DNA from: Thiohalocapsa sp. PB-PSB1
GTDB taxonomy: Bacteria > Pseudomonadota > Gammaproteobacteria > Chromatiales > Chromatiaceae
Assembly: GCA_016745215.1 (NCBI GenBank)
Contig: CP050890.1
Coordinates: 6,014,001 to 6,078,000 of the forward strand
Reading direction: 5' to 3'
DNA: 64,000 bases
Shown: positions 63,292 through 64,000 of the stretch, piece after piece
Position numbering within the stretch: the stretch's first letter is position 1
Layout: each line of letters starts with the position of its first letter
Notes under the pieces: model-generated
The model's input: only the letters and a program-made list of their open reading frames with translations
The model's database searches: none
What the model was told of the DNA's origin: nothing
Translations under genes and position numbers: made by a program

Positions 63292-63574
63292 CGGTGACAG
63301 TTTACTAAATAGTGCCTGAAAGAAAAGTCGCTTTAATGTTCTGAAACAATAATTTAGAAATACCCCCATGTTCGAAGATTGCGCGGAACCCAAGATCATT
63401 GGGGATAGATACGGCGCGGATGAGAATTGCTCTCATTCACTCGATTCATCCTCTGTTCATCATCTCCGAATCAATGAAAAACGGTATTGGCGACAATGCG
63501 GCCAATGCCGATTTGGCGAAATAAACTGAGTTTTCGTTCAGGCACTATTTAGTGGATTTAGTAAACTGTCACCG
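63292..63574. mobile_element. 283-bp element with long inverted repeats, probable MITE
   Basis: The left end CGGTGACAGTTTACTAAA followed by TAGTGCCTGAA matches the right end in reverse complement, except for a 9-base insertion in the right arm (TTTAGTGGA against the left). The arms are about 28 bp. The interior is AT-rich and non-coding. It directly precedes the second patatin copy. I see no clear target duplication. Confidence 0.75.
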
Positions 63575-63588
63575 TAACTGCCAGAGGG

Positions 63589-64000
63589 CTATGACGTCGG
63601 CATCGAGCCGCCGTCGAGCAATGGACGCAGCTCGGCAAGGGCTTCTTGCATCGCCTGTTCGCCGATTTGGATCAGTTCTTCGGCGCGGTTGAACTCGCCG
63701 GGGAAAATGTGGCCGACCCGCGGGGTGACGGTCAGGTCGGCGGGGTGAGCGGCGTTTTGATGGACCGAGAGTTGCCGTAATACCAGCGCGCTGGAGGAAA
63801 GGGCAATGGCCAATAGGCTTGGCTCTTCGGCCCATTCGCGCAGGCCCCGCAGCAGATGCCAGCGGCGCATGAAGCCCGGGATGGCAGCCCAGATGCGCCC
63901 ACGCAGGCTGCGCCGTTCGGCCTCGGGCAGCAGATGGTCGCGCAAACCGACGCTGTTGGCGACGCCCTTGAAGTCGGCGGTGACGTCGACGCCGAGAACA
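63589..64000 (-). pseudogene. Second copy of the patatin-like gene, cut by the window end
   Basis: This minus-strand frame is nearly identical to 58380-58760 and ends with the undisturbed C-terminus LRPLLDGGSMPTS, giving the empty site of the 131-bp MITE. It remains open to the window edge, where the catalytic core would follow, so this copy could be intact; completeness cannot be judged. The shared block starts at CCAGAGGGCTATGACG in both copies. Confidence 0.8.

Overview
The window looks like a chromosomal accessory region of a GC-rich gammaproteobacterium. Its repeats and insertion sequences remind me of purple sulfur bacteria (Chromatiaceae), but there is no rRNA or other taxonomic marker here, so the lineage is inference.

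Layout. (1) 400-4774, minus strand: one NACHT-FGE (formylglycine-generating-enzyme fold) gene cut in two by an ISAs1-family element with a perfect 10-bp target duplication. (2) 5082-12786, plus strand: two membrane proteins sharing an unrecognised C-terminal domain, a PqiA-like gene with two in-frame stops between them, a protein with a potassium-channel selectivity filter, and two small ORFs. (3) 12921-17521: two nested insertion elements that disrupt a small Sel1-like gene. (4) 17950-19382: a secreted, frameshifted toxin-like gene and a probable immunity gene. (5) 19461-45939, minus strand: a tightly packed gene run of about 26 kb with ATGA overlaps. Read 5' to 3' it encodes a frameshifted small gene, a membrane CAP protein, a 1116-aa helical protein, a vWA membrane protein, a stand-alone tubulin/FtsZ-like GTPase, a vWA-TM-degenerate tubulin protein, a vWA-TM-tubulin GTPase, a vWA-TM-Hsp70/actin-like ATPase, and a third protein with the new C-terminal domain plus a stray copy of that domain. 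(6) 46872-56910, minus strand: a second coupled run with a membrane GTPase, a bitopic membrane protein, a polytopic membrane protein, a nucleoside phosphorylase fused to an EAD-like helical domain, a second EAD-like protein, a helical-repeat protein and an SPFH-like protein. (7) 57000-64000: a junkyard of IS fragments, MITEs (miniature inverted-repeat transposable elements), long low-complexity arrays, two copies of a broken patatin gene and an AbrB/PIN toxin-antitoxin pair whose toxin is frameshifted.

Working model (inference). Regions 5 and 6, with the paralogues of region 2, form one large membrane-anchored machine. It joins three kinds of nucleotide-driven switch or filament protein (tubulin-like, actin/Hsp70-like and P-loop GTPase) to vWA domains, which by topology lie outside the cytoplasmic membrane. 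The EAD-phosphorylase, NACHT-FGE and channel-like proteins resemble parts of bacterial conflict or defence systems. Envelope surveillance or remodelling tied to a suicidal or nucleotide-depleting response is a reasonable hypothesis, but the sequence does not prove it. Many accessory genes around the core are broken, while the core ORFs are intact over thousands of bases, which suggests the core is under selection.
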